DNA of 64,000 bases from Phenylobacterium sp. SCN 70-31 (GCF_001724605.1 NZ_MEEX01000003.1:167904-231903); one strand, 5' to 3'. Positions 33,401 to 42,904 are shown, counted from the first letter of the stretch. Notes: generated from the letters alone by a model not told the origin. Program-made: numbers and translations.

Positions 33401-35065
33401 TCACCGCGACCGCGATGCGCCCGCGTCGGCCAGGGCGCCGCGGCGCGCCGTCACGCGCTTGAACGCGTCGGAGGTGTAGGTTTCGCGGACCACGTCCCGC
33501 GTCGGGCCGCCGCCGAGCGGGCCTTCCCGTTCCAGGGCGTAGCGGAACCGCTCCTGCGCGTCGGCGAGTTCCAGCGGCGTCTCGCCCTGGTCGTTCTTGG
33601 CCAGGACCGGCGCCCCCCGCGCCACCAGCAGTTCCACGACCCGGTCCGACCCGGCCACGGCGGCGATGTGCAGGATGCCTTGCCCGCTGCGGCGCTCGCT
33701 CTTGGCCTCGACCGGATCGGCGACCTCGTCCGCCGGATCGTATCGCCGCCTGACGTCGCCGCCCCGATCCACGATCGCGCGGACCACCGCCGGATCGTTG
33801 CTCTGGACCGCGACCGAGAGCGGCGTGTGGCCGTCCTTGCGGAGACGGTTCGGATCGCCGCCGTGCTGCGCCAGCAGCGCGATCAGCTTGGCGCTGTGCG
33901 CCGTCGCGGCGATGTGGAACGGCGTCGATCCGGGCGGCGCGGGATTGACCCGCACCGCGCCCACCGGCCCCGGCGTGGGATGGAGCGTCGGCCGGTTGGG
34001 GTCGGCGCCCGCCGCCAGCAGCCGCTCCACCAGCACCAGCCCCTCCGCCTCGTTCGGCGGCGGCTGAGGCGCGAGGCGCTCGGCCTGAGCGACCGACCGC
34101 GGCCTGACGCCCACGCTCTCGCTCAGCGACAGGCCCAGCACCGCGCCATGCAGCGGCGTGTAGCCGGCGCGGTCGGCCACATCGATGCGGGCTCCTCGGT
34201 CCAGCAGAAGGGTCGCGATCTCGGGACTCGGCGAGAACGTCAGCGACCGTCCGTCGGACGAACGCCATTGGTAGAGCGACGCCAGCAGCGGCGTCGTCCC
34301 GTCGGCGGAGGCCTGATCCACGTCGGCGCCCGCGTCCAGGAGCAGGCGGACCACATCCACGTTCCGGCTGCGGACGGCGAAGATGAGGGCGGTGTCCCCG
34401 CCCGCCCTGGCGGTGAAGTCCCCGTCGTTGTTCCAGGGAATTCCCGTCACCCCGAGGGTCGCGTTCATGGGCGTGTAGATCGTGGCGGTGACGTCCCAGG
34501 ACTTGGTCGCCAGCCGCGGGTCGGCGCCCTTCTCCAGGAGCATCCTGGCGACGGCGGGATTGTCCGCCGCCCACATGAGCGCGGTCTGCCCGAACCGATC
34601 CTCGCGCGCACGGGCGTCCGCGCCGTGGGACAGCAGGATCTGGGCGATGCCCGTCGCCCCCAGGCGGATCGCCGTCATCAGGGGCGGCTCGCCGCCCTCG
34701 CGGGTCCGGTTCGGGTCCGCCCCCTTTTCGAGCAGCGCCTTCACCAGCGCCTCGTCGTCGTTGGCGACGGCCAGCGCCAGCGGGGTCACGCCGCGCACGT
34801 CGGCGACGTTGGGATCGGCGCCGGCCGCCAGGAGCGCGCTCACGAGCGCGTGGTTGGCGCGCATCACCGCCCAGGCGAGCGCCGTCGCGCCGTTCTCGTC
34901 CCGGGCGTCGATGTCGACCTGGCCTCGCACCAGCGCCAGGGCCTCGGTCCCCACATCGTCGCGCGCGGCGGCGAGCAGGCGGTCCGAAGACGCCGTCGCG
35001 CCCGCGCCCGAAGCGATCAGCGTCGCCGACAGGCCGGCGATGGCGAAGTAGCGCGCCCTCAACAT
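33401..35065 (-). CDS. Exported ankyrin-repeat protein
   Basis: 554 residues with a signal peptide (ARYFAIAGLSATLIASGAGATA). At least nine ankyrin repeats follow, for example GATALAWAVMRANHALVSALL, GADPNVADVRGVTPLALAV and GADVDQASADGTTPLLAS, spread from about 35 to 530. Between repeats are longer inserts, such as the one with SWDVTATIYTPMNATLG. Ankyrin repeats bind proteins; here they would work in the periplasm. The gene starts 2 bp after the DUF1552 stop and ends just before the esterase, so it is in the middle of a tight operon. Repeat proteins of this kind recur beside DUF1592/DUF1552 genes, which suggests a scaffold or inhibitor role (inference). Confidence 0.85.
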   Translation of the reverse strand: MLRARYFAIAGLSATLIASGAGATASSDRLLAAARDDVGTEALALVRGQVDIDARDENGATALAWAVMRANHALVSALLAAGADPNVADVRGVTPLALAVANDDEALVKALLEKGADPNRTREGGEPPLMTAIRLGATGIAQILLSHGADARAREDRFGQTALMWAADNPAVARMLLEKGADPRLATKSWDVTATIYTPMNATLGVTGIPWNNDGDFTARAGGDTALIFAVRSRNVDVVRLLLDAGADVDQASADGTTPLLASLYQWRSSDGRSLTFSPSPEIATLLLDRGARIDVADRAGYTPLHGAVLGLSLSESVGVRPRSVAQAERLAPQPPPNEAEGLVLVERLLAAGADPNRPTLHPTPGPVGAVRVNPAPPGSTPFHIAATAHSAKLIALLAQHGGDPNRLRKDGHTPLSVAVQSNDPAVVRAIVDRGGDVRRRYDPADEVADPVEAKSERRSGQGILHIAAVAGSDRVVELLVARGAPVLAKNDQGETPLELADAQERFRYALEREGPLGGGPTRDVVRETYTSDAFKRVTARRGALADAGASRSR

Positions 35066-35067
35066 CC

Positions 35068-36366
35068 TCAGATCCCCAAGCGGTTGAACATGCCGGTGCT
35101 GTCACCGAGCTTCTCGGTCGGAATCCCCAGCTGATCGAGCAGGCTGAGGTGGAGGTTCGTGAGCGGCGTCGTATCGCCCTGGAGCTTCACCATCCGGCCC
35201 CCGCGCACGCGGCCCGCAGCGCCGCCGGCCAGCATCACCGGCAGGTCGCGCTGGCTGTGGACGGTCGGATTCGACAGCGAGCTGCCGAAGAGGATCAACG
35301 AATTGTCCAGCAGCGTCCCGCCGGCCTCGTCGATCGAATCCAGCTTCGAGAGGTAGTAGGCGAACAGCTCCGATTGGGTGACGTTCACCCGGTGCAGCAC
35401 CTCCAGCTTCGCCGGGTCGTAGTTGTGATGCGACGCCTCGTGATGCTGCATGCTGACGTTGAGGTGCGGGAAGGTGATCGTCGAGGCCTCCTTCTGGGTC
35501 ATGAAGGTGACCACGCGCGTCAGGTCGGCCTGGTAGGCGAGAACCTGGAGGTCGAACATCAGCTTGACGTGCTCGACCCAGCTGTCCGGAACGCCGGGCG
35601 GGCGCGTGGCCTCCGGGAGTTCGGCGGTGCGCTCGGACGCGATGCGGATGCGGCGCTCGACGTCGCGGATGGAGTCCAGGTACTGGTCGAGCTTGCGGCG
35701 GTCGGCGGGGCCGAGGCGGCGCTTGAGCGCGCCGATCTGCGCCACCACCGAATCCAGGGTGCTCTGATCCATCGCGTCCCGGCGGGCGACGGCCTGGGCG
35801 TCCACCTTGCCCCCGTCGCCGAACAGGCGCTCGAAGACGATGCGGGGATTGCGCTCGTAGGGCAGCGGCGTGGTGGCGTCGCGGTACGCCACGCCGCCGA
35901 ACTGGCCGACGGCCTCGGTGCTCAGCTCGAGCGAGCCGAACTGGGTCTCGCCGCTCAGCTTCGCCGCGGCCAGCTGATCCATGGACGGCCCCAGGTTCAC
36001 CTTGTCCCGCGCCATCTCCACGCCCGTCAGCCAGGACGTCACAGCCCGGTCGTGGAAGCCCGGCTTCTCCCGGTCCGGGTCGGACGACATCCCGGTCACG
36101 AAGAGAAGCTTCTGCTTGTGGCCCTCCAGCGGCGCGAGGCCGGCCCCGAGTTTCAGGGTCCCGCCCGCGTCGGTGGGCGTCCACCGGTCGGCGACCACCC
36201 CGTGCGGATAGTAGACCACGCCCAGCCGGCGCACGGGCGCCGCCGCCGTCGTGCGTTCCGCGGCGAGCGCGGGGTGCATGGCGTCGAGGAACGGCAGGGC
36301 GATGGCGATTCCGGCGCCCCCGCGGAGCAGGGCGCGACGAGAGAGATGCCTACGGGCGATGATCAT
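35068..36366 (-). CDS. DUF1552 family Tat-exported protein
   Basis: 432 residues. A clear twin-arginine signal (HLSRRALLRGGAGIAIALPF) leads into family sequence RRLGVVYYPHGVV, then PLEGHKQKLLFVTGM, SWLTGVEMARD, GPSMDQLAAAKL, LDQYLDSIRDVERRI, HHEASHHNYDP and LLDNSLILFGSSLS. DUF1552 is best known from planctomycetes, where it is paired with DUF1592-type cytochromes. The late blocks recall the alkaline-phosphatase-like DUF1501 proteins. His-rich HHEASHHN could bind metal. The function is not established. The ATG overlaps the DUF1592 stop by 4 bases, so the two are made together. Confidence 0.88.
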   Translation of the reverse strand: MIIARRHLSRRALLRGGAGIAIALPFLDAMHPALAAERTTAAAPVRRLGVVYYPHGVVADRWTPTDAGGTLKLGAGLAPLEGHKQKLLFVTGMSSDPDREKPGFHDRAVTSWLTGVEMARDKVNLGPSMDQLAAAKLSGETQFGSLELSTEAVGQFGGVAYRDATTPLPYERNPRIVFERLFGDGGKVDAQAVARRDAMDQSTLDSVVAQIGALKRRLGPADRRKLDQYLDSIRDVERRIRIASERTAELPEATRPPGVPDSWVEHVKLMFDLQVLAYQADLTRVVTFMTQKEASTITFPHLNVSMQHHEASHHNYDPAKLEVLHRVNVTQSELFAYYLSKLDSIDEAGGTLLDNSLILFGSSLSNPTVHSQRDLPVMLAGGAAGRVRGGRMVKLQGDTTPLTNLHLSLLDQLGIPTEKLGDSTGMFNRLGI

Positions 36367-38888
36367 GACGCTTCACTCGCTTGTCTCATCTGGAACGGCG
36401 TGCTGGTGACGATCCCCAGGATCAGGTCGTGGACGCGGTAGCCCCCCGTCTTGCTCTCGCGCACCACCCGGCGCACCGCCGGCTGATCCCGGCCGTCCAG
36501 CGGTCGGCCGAGCGCATAGGTCATCATCCGGGCGACCGTCGCGCCGACGAACTCGTCGGAATGGCTCAGCAGCATCCGGCGAAGACCGTCGGGACCCGAG
36601 AACGTCTCGCCGTTGGGCAGTTCGCCCGACGGGTCGACCGGCCCCCCTTCGTCGCGGACCCGCCAGCGGCCGATCACGTCGAAGTTCTCCAGCGCGAAGC
36701 CGAACGGGTCCATGCGGGAGTGGCAGCTCGAGCAGACGGGGCTGGCGCGGTGCCGCTCCACCTGTTCCCGCGTGGTGAGCTGGCGGCCGTCGCGCGGGCT
36801 CTCGTCCAGGGGCGGTACGCCGGCGGGCGGCGGCGAGGGCGGCGAGTTGAGCAGGTTGTCCAGGATCCACTTGCCGCGCAGCACCGGCGACGTCTTGTTG
36901 GTGTGCGAGGTGAGCATCAGGACGCTGCCATGCCCCAGCACCCCGCCGCGCTGGGTGTTCGCGGCGAGCTGAACCCGCCGGAAGCCCGATCCCTTCACCC
37001 CCGGAAGCCCGTAGATGCCGGCGAGGCGCTCGTTGATGTAGGTGTACTCGCCGTTGATGACGTCGAGCACACTGCGGTTCTCGCGGATGACGCTGCGCAG
37101 GAACAGTCGCGTCTCCTCGGCGAAGGCCTCCCTCAGGCCCGGGTCGAACTCGGGGTAGGCCTTGGCGTCGGGCTGGATGTTCGCCAGCTCGCCCAGCGCC
37201 AGCCATTGCGCCGCGAAGTTGTTGACCAGGGCGTCGGCCTTCGGATCGGCCAGCATGCGCCGAACCTCGGCCTGCAGCACCGCGGGCTGCTTCAGCCGTC
37301 CCCGGCTGGCCAGGTCGAGCAGGCGATCGTCGGGAATGGTGCTCCACAGGAAGAACGAGAGGCGCGAGGCCAGCTCGAAATCCGAGATGCGATGGGCCTG
37401 TCCCGGCTTCGCCGATCGGGGGTCGAACTCCAGGCGGAAGAGGAAGCCGGGCGACACGAGGACGTCCCGCATCGCCGCCGCCAGCGCATGGTCGAAGTCG
37501 AGCTTCGTCCGGGCCGTCGCGTAGGTCGCCAGGAAGGGGCGGAGATCCTCGCCCGTCACGTCCCGCCGGAAGGCGCGGCGCGTGAGGTTCCGGAGGATCC
37601 GCTCGGCGCAGGCGGCCTCCTGGGACGCCTTCTCGGGCCGGCAGGCCAGGACGTCCGACCGGGCGGCCCGGCGGGTCGTCGGAACGACGTCGAACGGCCC
37701 CGAGATCTCGGCGCGCGCGACCACGGGCGGGCCACTGGCGGCGCCGAACGCAGCCTCGCTCGCCGTGGGGCCGCCGATCTCGAATTCCTTCACCTTCTGT
37801 CCGCCGAGGAAGAACAGCAGGGTCGGGCGCACCGCCGATCCCTTGACGTCCAGGGGACCGCCCCAGGCCGAGCCGCCCGGTCCGGCCAGCCCCGGCACCG
37901 GCCCTTCGGGCAGCGCGCGATCCTTGGGGAAGGTGACGACGAAGGTGTGCAGGCCGGGCTTCACGTGTACGCGCGTCCGGAAGAAGCGCACGCCCTCCAG
38001 CGGGGTCAGCGCCTCGTCGTTCAGGAAGGCGCGCAGCTCGTACTCGCCCTCGTGAGGGAAATACTTCCGGGCGACGACGCCGCCGCGCGTCTCGAACGGC
38101 GCGCCCTCGCCCAGCCAGGCGGCCTGGTTCTTGATGGCCGGGAACTGGTCGATGACCGGAGACGGGTCGCTGACGCCCAGCGCCAGTTCGCTCACCTGGC
38201 GGCCCACCCGCAGATAGCTCTCCATGAGCACCGGCGACATGGCGAGGGCGTCGCCGATGTTGTCGAAGCCTGCCGCCAGGGCGTCGGCGGGCAGTTCGGA
38301 GGCGAACGGGAAGTCGATCCCCAGCAGATCGCGCACCGCGTTGCCGTACTCGGTGCGGTTCAGCCGCCGCACCACGGTCCGGCCCGCGTAGGGCCGCTTC
38401 ACGGCGTTCTGATCCAGCTCCGTCACGAGCGACGCCACGAAGGCGTGCGCGACCTTGGCGTCCGCCCGCCGGACTCGCGGCGGCGGCATCTCGCCGGCCG
38501 CCACCCGCCGCACGACCTTTTCCCACAGGTCGGCGTTGGCGCCGGGATCGGCGCTGGAGACTCCTTCCAGGGTCAGGTCGCCGGCCTTGCCTCGCTTGCT
38601 GTGGCAGGTGGCGCAGTAGGTCTTGACGAAGGTGTCGCGGCCTTCGGGGGTCTCCAGCGACTTCAGCAGGGCTTCGTCCACGGCCGGCGCCGCCGGCGCC
38701 GAGGCGCGTTGGACCGTCGCGTCCGGCGCAGATCCGCCCGGCGCCGTCCCCTGAGCGCCGGTCGCCGAAGCGCCGGCGGACGAGAGGGCCAGGCCGGATA
38801 CGCCCACCCCGACGCCGATCGCGACCGCCACGGCGGCGGCGGTTAGCAGTCGGGAAAACGGCGTCGATGGGTCAGGACTACGCTTCAT
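36363..38888 (-). CDS. DUF1592-family (DUF1587/1592/1595/1588/1585) cytochrome-like periplasmic protein
   Basis: 841 residues from ATG 38888; a TTG two codons earlier is also possible. A hydrophobic signal segment (LLTAAAVAVAIGVGVGVSGLAL) is followed by a planctomycete-type cytochrome motif CATCH at about 92-96 with a following Met. Then come DUF1587 (RRLNRTEYGNAVRDLLG), a carbohydrate-binding-like insert, DUF1595/1592 (LTRRAFRRDVTGED, FLFRLEF, SRLSFFLWSTIPDD) and DUF1588 (GVLGHGSVLMLTSHTNKTSPV, with a second heme-like motif VCSSCHSRMDPFGFALENFD). DUF1585 is at the end. It looks like a di-heme periplasmic redox enzyme of unknown substrate. It heads the operon to DUF1552, ankyrin, esterase and probably lldD. 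Confidence 0.88.
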   Translation of the reverse strand: MKRSPDPSTPFSRLLTAAAVAVAIGVGVGVSGLALSSAGASATGAQGTAPGGSAPDATVQRASAPAAPAVDEALLKSLETPEGRDTFVKTYCATCHSKRGKAGDLTLEGVSSADPGANADLWEKVVRRVAAGEMPPPRVRRADAKVAHAFVASLVTELDQNAVKRPYAGRTVVRRLNRTEYGNAVRDLLGIDFPFASELPADALAAGFDNIGDALAMSPVLMESYLRVGRQVSELALGVSDPSPVIDQFPAIKNQAAWLGEGAPFETRGGVVARKYFPHEGEYELRAFLNDEALTPLEGVRFFRTRVHVKPGLHTFVVTFPKDRALPEGPVPGLAGPGGSAWGGPLDVKGSAVRPTLLFFLGGQKVKEFEIGGPTASEAAFGAASGPPVVARAEISGPFDVVPTTRRAARSDVLACRPEKASQEAACAERILRNLTRRAFRRDVTGEDLRPFLATYATARTKLDFDHALAAAMRDVLVSPGFLFRLEFDPRSAKPGQAHRISDFELASRLSFFLWSTIPDDRLLDLASRGRLKQPAVLQAEVRRMLADPKADALVNNFAAQWLALGELANIQPDAKAYPEFDPGLREAFAEETRLFLRSVIRENRSVLDVINGEYTYINERLAGIYGLPGVKGSGFRRVQLAANTQRGGVLGHGSVLMLTSHTNKTSPVLRGKWILDNLLNSPPSPPPAGVPPLDESPRDGRQLTTREQVERHRASPVCSSCHSRMDPFGFALENFDVIGRWRVRDEGGPVDPSGELPNGETFSGPDGLRRMLLSHSDEFVGATVARMMTYALGRPLDGRDQPAVRRVVRESKTGGYRVHDLILGIVTSTPFQMRQASEAS

Positions 38889-38978
38889 CTTCAAAAATCC
38901 CGAAAACGCACGTTCCTCGACCCATCGCCGGGCACTCTCGGCAAGGGCCGAGAGGCGGTCAAGGGAACCTGGGTTGCA

Positions 38979-38995
38979 GTCTCACAAAATGAGAT
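38979..38995. promoter_or_regulatory. Candidate operator of the catabolic block, DUF1592 operon
   Basis: GTCTCA-CAAAA-TGAGAT: the five inner bases of each arm (TCTCA/TGAGA) form a perfect inverted repeat around CAAAA. It is about 91 bp upstream of the DUF1592 start. Confidence 0.6.
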
Positions 38996-39031
38996 GAGCC
39001 CGGCGCTTGGCGACGATCGCCGGGCTTGGCC

Positions 39032-41044
39032 TCAGCCGGGCAGCCGGTAGACGACCAGCTCGGCCGGCTTGCCCAGCATGCCGACGGCGACGGCGAGGTA
39101 CTGCCGCCCCCCCACGCTGTAGGTCATGGGCGAGCCCGTGACCCGGCCCGCGAGCTTGACGGCGCCCCGCTCCTCGCCCGTCGCCTTGTCGTAGGCCCGC
39201 AGCCAGCCGGTATGCTCGCCGTCCGGAGCGGTCGTCGTCGTCCCGTCTCCGGCGATGATCAGCGTCTTGGTGACCAGGACGCCCACCTTGCCGCGGTTGC
39301 CGGTGCGGGGCACGTCCACCCCCTTGAGCGCCGGATGGTTCCGCACCTCGTCGGGCGTCTCGCCGTGCGCGGTCTGCCAGACGTGCTCGCCCTTGTTGAG
39401 GTCGATGGCCGTGATCCGCCCGTAGGGCGGCTTGAACAGCGGCAGCCCCTGGACGGTCGGCACCGCCATCGAGGAGTCGGCGCTCCCGTCGGGGGCCGGG
39501 GCCTGGCCCAGCATGCCGACGTTGTCGGTGACCTGCGGGTCGCCCGGCACGATCCCCAGGGCGGAATAGGCGCTGTTGGAATAGATGTAGAAGAGGTTGG
39601 TCTCGGGGTCGAACGCGCCGCCCGGCCACTGCGCGGCGCCCTGGCCCGTGGCGGCCACCAGCGTCGCCAGCGGCCGAGGCCAGCGGCTCGCCGCCGGCGG
39701 CGTGAAGATCGGCCCGAGCTTGTAGTCGCCCGCGATCTTCACCGCCTCGGCCCGGAGCGCGGGCGTGAAGTCGATCAGGTCGTCGATCGAGGTCCCCTGC
39801 GCATCGAACGCGGGGGGCTTGGTGACGTGCGGCTGGGTGGGCGAATACCATTCACCCGGCGCGTCGCCCTTGGGGACCTTGCGCTCGGGAATCGGCCAGA
39901 CCGGCTTTCCTGTCTCGCGGTCGAGCACATAGAGCCAGGCGTTCTTCTGGGCCTGCGCGATCGCCTTGATGCGTCGCCCGTTGACGGTGATGTCGGCCAG
40001 GATGGCCGCGCAGGGCACGTCGTCGTCCCAGATCCCGTGATGCACCATCTGATAGTGCCACCGGCGTTCGCCGGTCCTGATATCGACCGCCAGCAGGCTC
40101 TCGCCGAACAGGCCCGCGCCGGGACGGGCGCCGCCGTACCAGTCGCCCGTCGGCAGCTCGACGCCGAAGTAGACGAGACCCAGCTCCGGGTCCGCGCTCA
40201 TCTGGGCCCACGAACCGGCGTTGCCCGTGTAGATCTCCGAGCCGTTGAGCCAGGTCTCGTGGCCGAATTCGCCCTTCTGCGGGATCGTACGGAAGGTCCA
40301 GAGCCGGCGGCCCGTGCGCACGTCGTACGCGCGGATGGCGCCCTTGATGTTCGACTTGCGCGGAAATGTGGACGGCTGATGCGCCGCGCCGATCACGATG
40401 ACGTCGTCCACCACCAGCGGCGCGGCCGCCAGGCCGATGTCGGCGGTGTCGAGATCCACGTCGGTGTCCGGAAGCTCCTTGCGCAGATCGACGCGCCCGC
40501 GCTCACCGAAGCCCGGCAGCGGCGCGCCGGTCTTCGCGTCCAGGGCCACCAGCTGGTAGCCCGGCGTCACGTACAGGATCCGTTCCTCCTGGCCGTCGGT
40601 CCAGTAGGCCAGGCCACGGCCCGACTGCATCCGCGGCCCGCGGCGGCGGCCCTCGTCGAGATTGTACTTCCAGAGGAGTTCGCCGGTCGTCGCGTTCAGC
40701 GCCACCGCCGCCCGGCGCGTCCCCGCCGTCATGTACATCACGCCGTTCACCATCAGCGGCGTCGCCTGCAGGTTCACCTCCGGCGACGGCCCCAGGTTGT
40801 CGGGCTTGAAGCGCCAGGCCACCCGGAGCCGGTTGAAGTTCCCTCCGTCGATCTGTGCGAGGGGCGAATAGCGCTGGCTGCGGAGATCGCCGCCGTAGGT
40901 CCTCCATTCGCCGGTCCCGGTGCTGTAGGCGGCCCATCCGTCCGGACGGGTCTGGCCCAGAGCCAGGGCCGGCGCCGCGGCGGCGGCGAGGAACGTGCTC
41001 CCGCCCGCCAGCAATGCGGTCCGTCGAGTCAGGTGTTCAGGCAT
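39032..41044 (-). CDS. PQQ-dependent (quinoprotein) dehydrogenase
   Basis: 670 residues from ATG 41044, which has GGAGGG upstream. A Tat-like signal (LTRRTALLAGGSTFLAAAAAP) precedes an eight-bladed propeller of the glucose/alcohol quinoprotein type: EWRTYGGDLRSQRYSPLAQI, ALNATTGELLWKY, LVALDAKTGAPLPGFG, HHGIWDDDVPCAAIL near the presumed active site and AIDLNKGEHVWQT. No heme motif and no membrane domain are present, so it is a soluble PQQ enzyme needing an external electron acceptor. The mono-heme cytochrome of the same operon (42443-42844) is the obvious partner. The substrate is a sugar or alcohol group, not determined. Confidence 0.88.
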   Translation of the reverse strand: MPEHLTRRTALLAGGSTFLAAAAAPALALGQTRPDGWAAYSTGTGEWRTYGGDLRSQRYSPLAQIDGGNFNRLRVAWRFKPDNLGPSPEVNLQATPLMVNGVMYMTAGTRRAAVALNATTGELLWKYNLDEGRRRGPRMQSGRGLAYWTDGQEERILYVTPGYQLVALDAKTGAPLPGFGERGRVDLRKELPDTDVDLDTADIGLAAAPLVVDDVIVIGAAHQPSTFPRKSNIKGAIRAYDVRTGRRLWTFRTIPQKGEFGHETWLNGSEIYTGNAGSWAQMSADPELGLVYFGVELPTGDWYGGARPGAGLFGESLLAVDIRTGERRWHYQMVHHGIWDDDVPCAAILADITVNGRRIKAIAQAQKNAWLYVLDRETGKPVWPIPERKVPKGDAPGEWYSPTQPHVTKPPAFDAQGTSIDDLIDFTPALRAEAVKIAGDYKLGPIFTPPAASRWPRPLATLVAATGQGAAQWPGGAFDPETNLFYIYSNSAYSALGIVPGDPQVTDNVGMLGQAPAPDGSADSSMAVPTVQGLPLFKPPYGRITAIDLNKGEHVWQTAHGETPDEVRNHPALKGVDVPRTGNRGKVGVLVTKTLIIAGDGTTTTAPDGEHTGWLRAYDKATGEERGAVKLAGRVTGSPMTYSVGGRQYLAVAVGMLGKPAELVVYRLPG

Positions 41045-41083
41045 GGCGTTTCCCTCCGACGACTTGTCGTTGTTGGTCTTTTT

Positions 41084-42430
41084 TCATTCACCGCGTGGCG
41101 TGAGCCGGCGGCCCGCGATGTACACGGCGTGGATCTTCCGCGTGTTCAGGATGTCGGCCGTCGGATCGGCGTCCAGCACGACGATGTCGCCCCAGCGGCC
41201 GGCCTCCAGCACGCCCAGGTCCTCGGCCCCCAGGAACGCCGCGGCCGTCGCCGTGGCCGCGGTCAGCGCCTGCGTCGGCGAGAACCCGGCCTCGACCATC
41301 AGGGCGAGTTCTTCGTGCGCCGAATATCCGCCCAGACGCCCCGGCGGGCCGGCGTCGGTCCCGAACCCCAGCTTGACGCCCGCGGCCGCGAGCCGCCGGG
41401 CGTTCGCCTGTGCCATGGCCAGATGCTCCGGATAGTCGTGGAAATGAGCGCCCCCGCGTATGGCTTCGCGGCGGGACGGGCTCCCGATCACCTCCAACGT
41501 CGCGGGCGAGGCCCCGCGACGGAAGAACGCGTCGTCCAGATACGCCTCGGGTTCGGCCAGCCTGAACATGGCCGACTCGCGGGCCAGCGCCTCGGCGATC
41601 TGCCACACGCCCCGCGTCTTCATCGCGTCGATCAGGTCCTGATCGACCGGCTGGTCGCGGACCATGTGGGCCAGGCCGTCCACGCCCTGCGCGACCAGGC
41701 GCTTGGCGTCCGCCAGGTAGAAGACGTGCGCGACCACCTTCAGTCCGCGCGCGTGCGCAGCCTGGATCGCGGCCAGGGTCACGTCGGGGGGCATCGTCGG
41801 CGCCGCGCCGAGATTGTCGTCCACCCAGAGCTTGATCAGATCGACGCCCTTGTTGGCCTGTTCGTGGACCGCCCTGGCGGCCTCGTCCGGCGTGGCCACG
41901 GGTCGGTTGAGACCCGCGACGCCCCCGAACCCGTCCTTGAAGACGAGGCCCTGCCCCGCCGTGAACACGCGCGCCATCGTGGGGCGTCCGGCCCGCTGCT
42001 CGGCCCTGAGCGCGAAGATGGAGTCCCGGTCGGTTCCCAGCGTCTGGACCGTCGTCACGCCATAGGCGGCGTAGACGCCCAACTCGCGCTCGACCGCGTC
42101 GCGGGTGTAGTTCCCGATGTCCTGCCGCATGTCGATCGTGATGCCGACATGGGTATGGAGGTCGATCAGCCCGGGCATGACGTACTTGCCTTGGAGGTCG
42201 ATCACCTCCGCGCCGGGCGCGACCGTCAGGGCGCGGGTCGGACCGACCCAGGCGATGCGTCCGTCGCGCAGGACGAGCGCCGCGTCGGGAAGCGGGGACC
42301 GCCCCGTCCCGTCTATGAGCGTCACGCCCCGCAGCACCGTCGTTTCCGCGGCCGCCGGCGCGACGCCGAGGCTGAGGGCGGCCAGGACGGGGGCCGCAAG
42401 GCTCGCCAGCCAGGTGAGGATGCGCGGCAT
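41084..42430 (-). CDS. Exported amidohydrolase (imidazolonepropionase-like)
   Basis: 448 residues with a signal peptide (LASLAAPVLAALSLGVAPAAAE). The metal-dependent amidohydrolase pattern is complete: GKYVMPGLIDLHTHVG with the HxH ligands (about 88-90), a lysine at LIKLWVDDN that may be the carboxylated bridging residue, KVVAHVF and DGLAHMV histidines, and the catalytic Asp of LGFGTDAGPPG (about 350). Such enzymes cleave amides, lactones or dipeptides. It follows the cytochrome c gene by 12 bp and precedes the PQQ dehydrogenase by 39 bp, so the three form one operon. A lactonase acting on the product of the PQQ enzyme would make sense (inference). Confidence 0.85.
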   Translation of the reverse strand: MPRILTWLASLAAPVLAALSLGVAPAAAETTVLRGVTLIDGTGRSPLPDAALVLRDGRIAWVGPTRALTVAPGAEVIDLQGKYVMPGLIDLHTHVGITIDMRQDIGNYTRDAVERELGVYAAYGVTTVQTLGTDRDSIFALRAEQRAGRPTMARVFTAGQGLVFKDGFGGVAGLNRPVATPDEAARAVHEQANKGVDLIKLWVDDNLGAAPTMPPDVTLAAIQAAHARGLKVVAHVFYLADAKRLVAQGVDGLAHMVRDQPVDQDLIDAMKTRGVWQIAEALARESAMFRLAEPEAYLDDAFFRRGASPATLEVIGSPSRREAIRGGAHFHDYPEHLAMAQANARRLAAAGVKLGFGTDAGPPGRLGGYSAHEELALMVEAGFSPTQALTAATATAAAFLGAEDLGVLEAGRWGDIVVLDADPTADILNTRKIHAVYIAGRRLTPRGE

Positions 42431-42442
42431 CTCGACGCCGCC

Positions 42443-42844
42443 TCAGGAGGCCGGCGACGCTGGAGCGTCCGGCAGCGGCGCTGTGGGAGCGGCGGCGGCG
42501 GGCGGCGGCGCGGCGGGATAGGCGACGGAAAGGTAGTCCACGATCTCCTTGATCTGGTCGCTCGTCGCGGTCATCCCGTGGCCGACCATCATGCCGACGA
42601 TCTGGTTCCAGCCGGCGCGTGTGCGGCCCACATCCGTCGCCCGCGAGAGTTCGTGGCACATGCCGCAGACCGCCTCGAAGGTCTCGAGCCCGCGCATAGG
42701 GTCCGGCGCCTCGACAGTCGCCGGCGCGGCCTCCACAGGCGGCTCCTCGCCCGTCCAGCCGACTGCGGGCGCGCTCCCCGATGCGGCGACGATCGCCACC
42801 ACGGCCACACAGGCAGTCCGGTACGCGGCGGCACGCTTGAGCAT
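42443..42844 (-). CDS. Small mono-heme c-type cytochrome
   Basis: 133 residues from ATG 42844, which has GAGGG upstream. A signal peptide (AAAYRTACVAVVAIVAASGSAP) is followed by the heme-binding motif CGMCHELS (about 60) and a distal VGMMVGHGMTATSDQIKEIVDYLS with candidate axial methionines. The tail is Ala/Pro-rich. The arrangement matches the small cytochromes fused to or partnering quinoprotein dehydrogenases. It is first in the operon with the amidohydrolase and the PQQ dehydrogenase, for which it is the likely electron acceptor. Confidence 0.87.
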   Translation of the reverse strand: MLKRAAAYRTACVAVVAIVAASGSAPAVGWTGEEPPVEAAPATVEAPDPMRGLETFEAVCGMCHELSRATDVGRTRAGWNQIVGMMVGHGMTATSDQIKEIVDYLSVAYPAAPPPAAAAPTAPLPDAPASPAS

Positions 42845-42887
42845 TCGAACCCTCGAAAGAACCAGGACGGCGAACAAATAGAATTGT

Positions 42888-42904
42888 GGTTCATAATGTG
42901 GGAT
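42888..42904. promoter_or_regulatory. Candidate operator of the catabolic block, cytochrome-amidohydrolase-PQQ unit
   Basis: GGTTCA-TAATG-TGGGAT (reverse complement ATCCCA-CATTA-TGAACC), 44 bp upstream of the cytochrome start, in an AT-rich patch. It has the same spacing as the other sites of the block. Confidence 0.55.
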
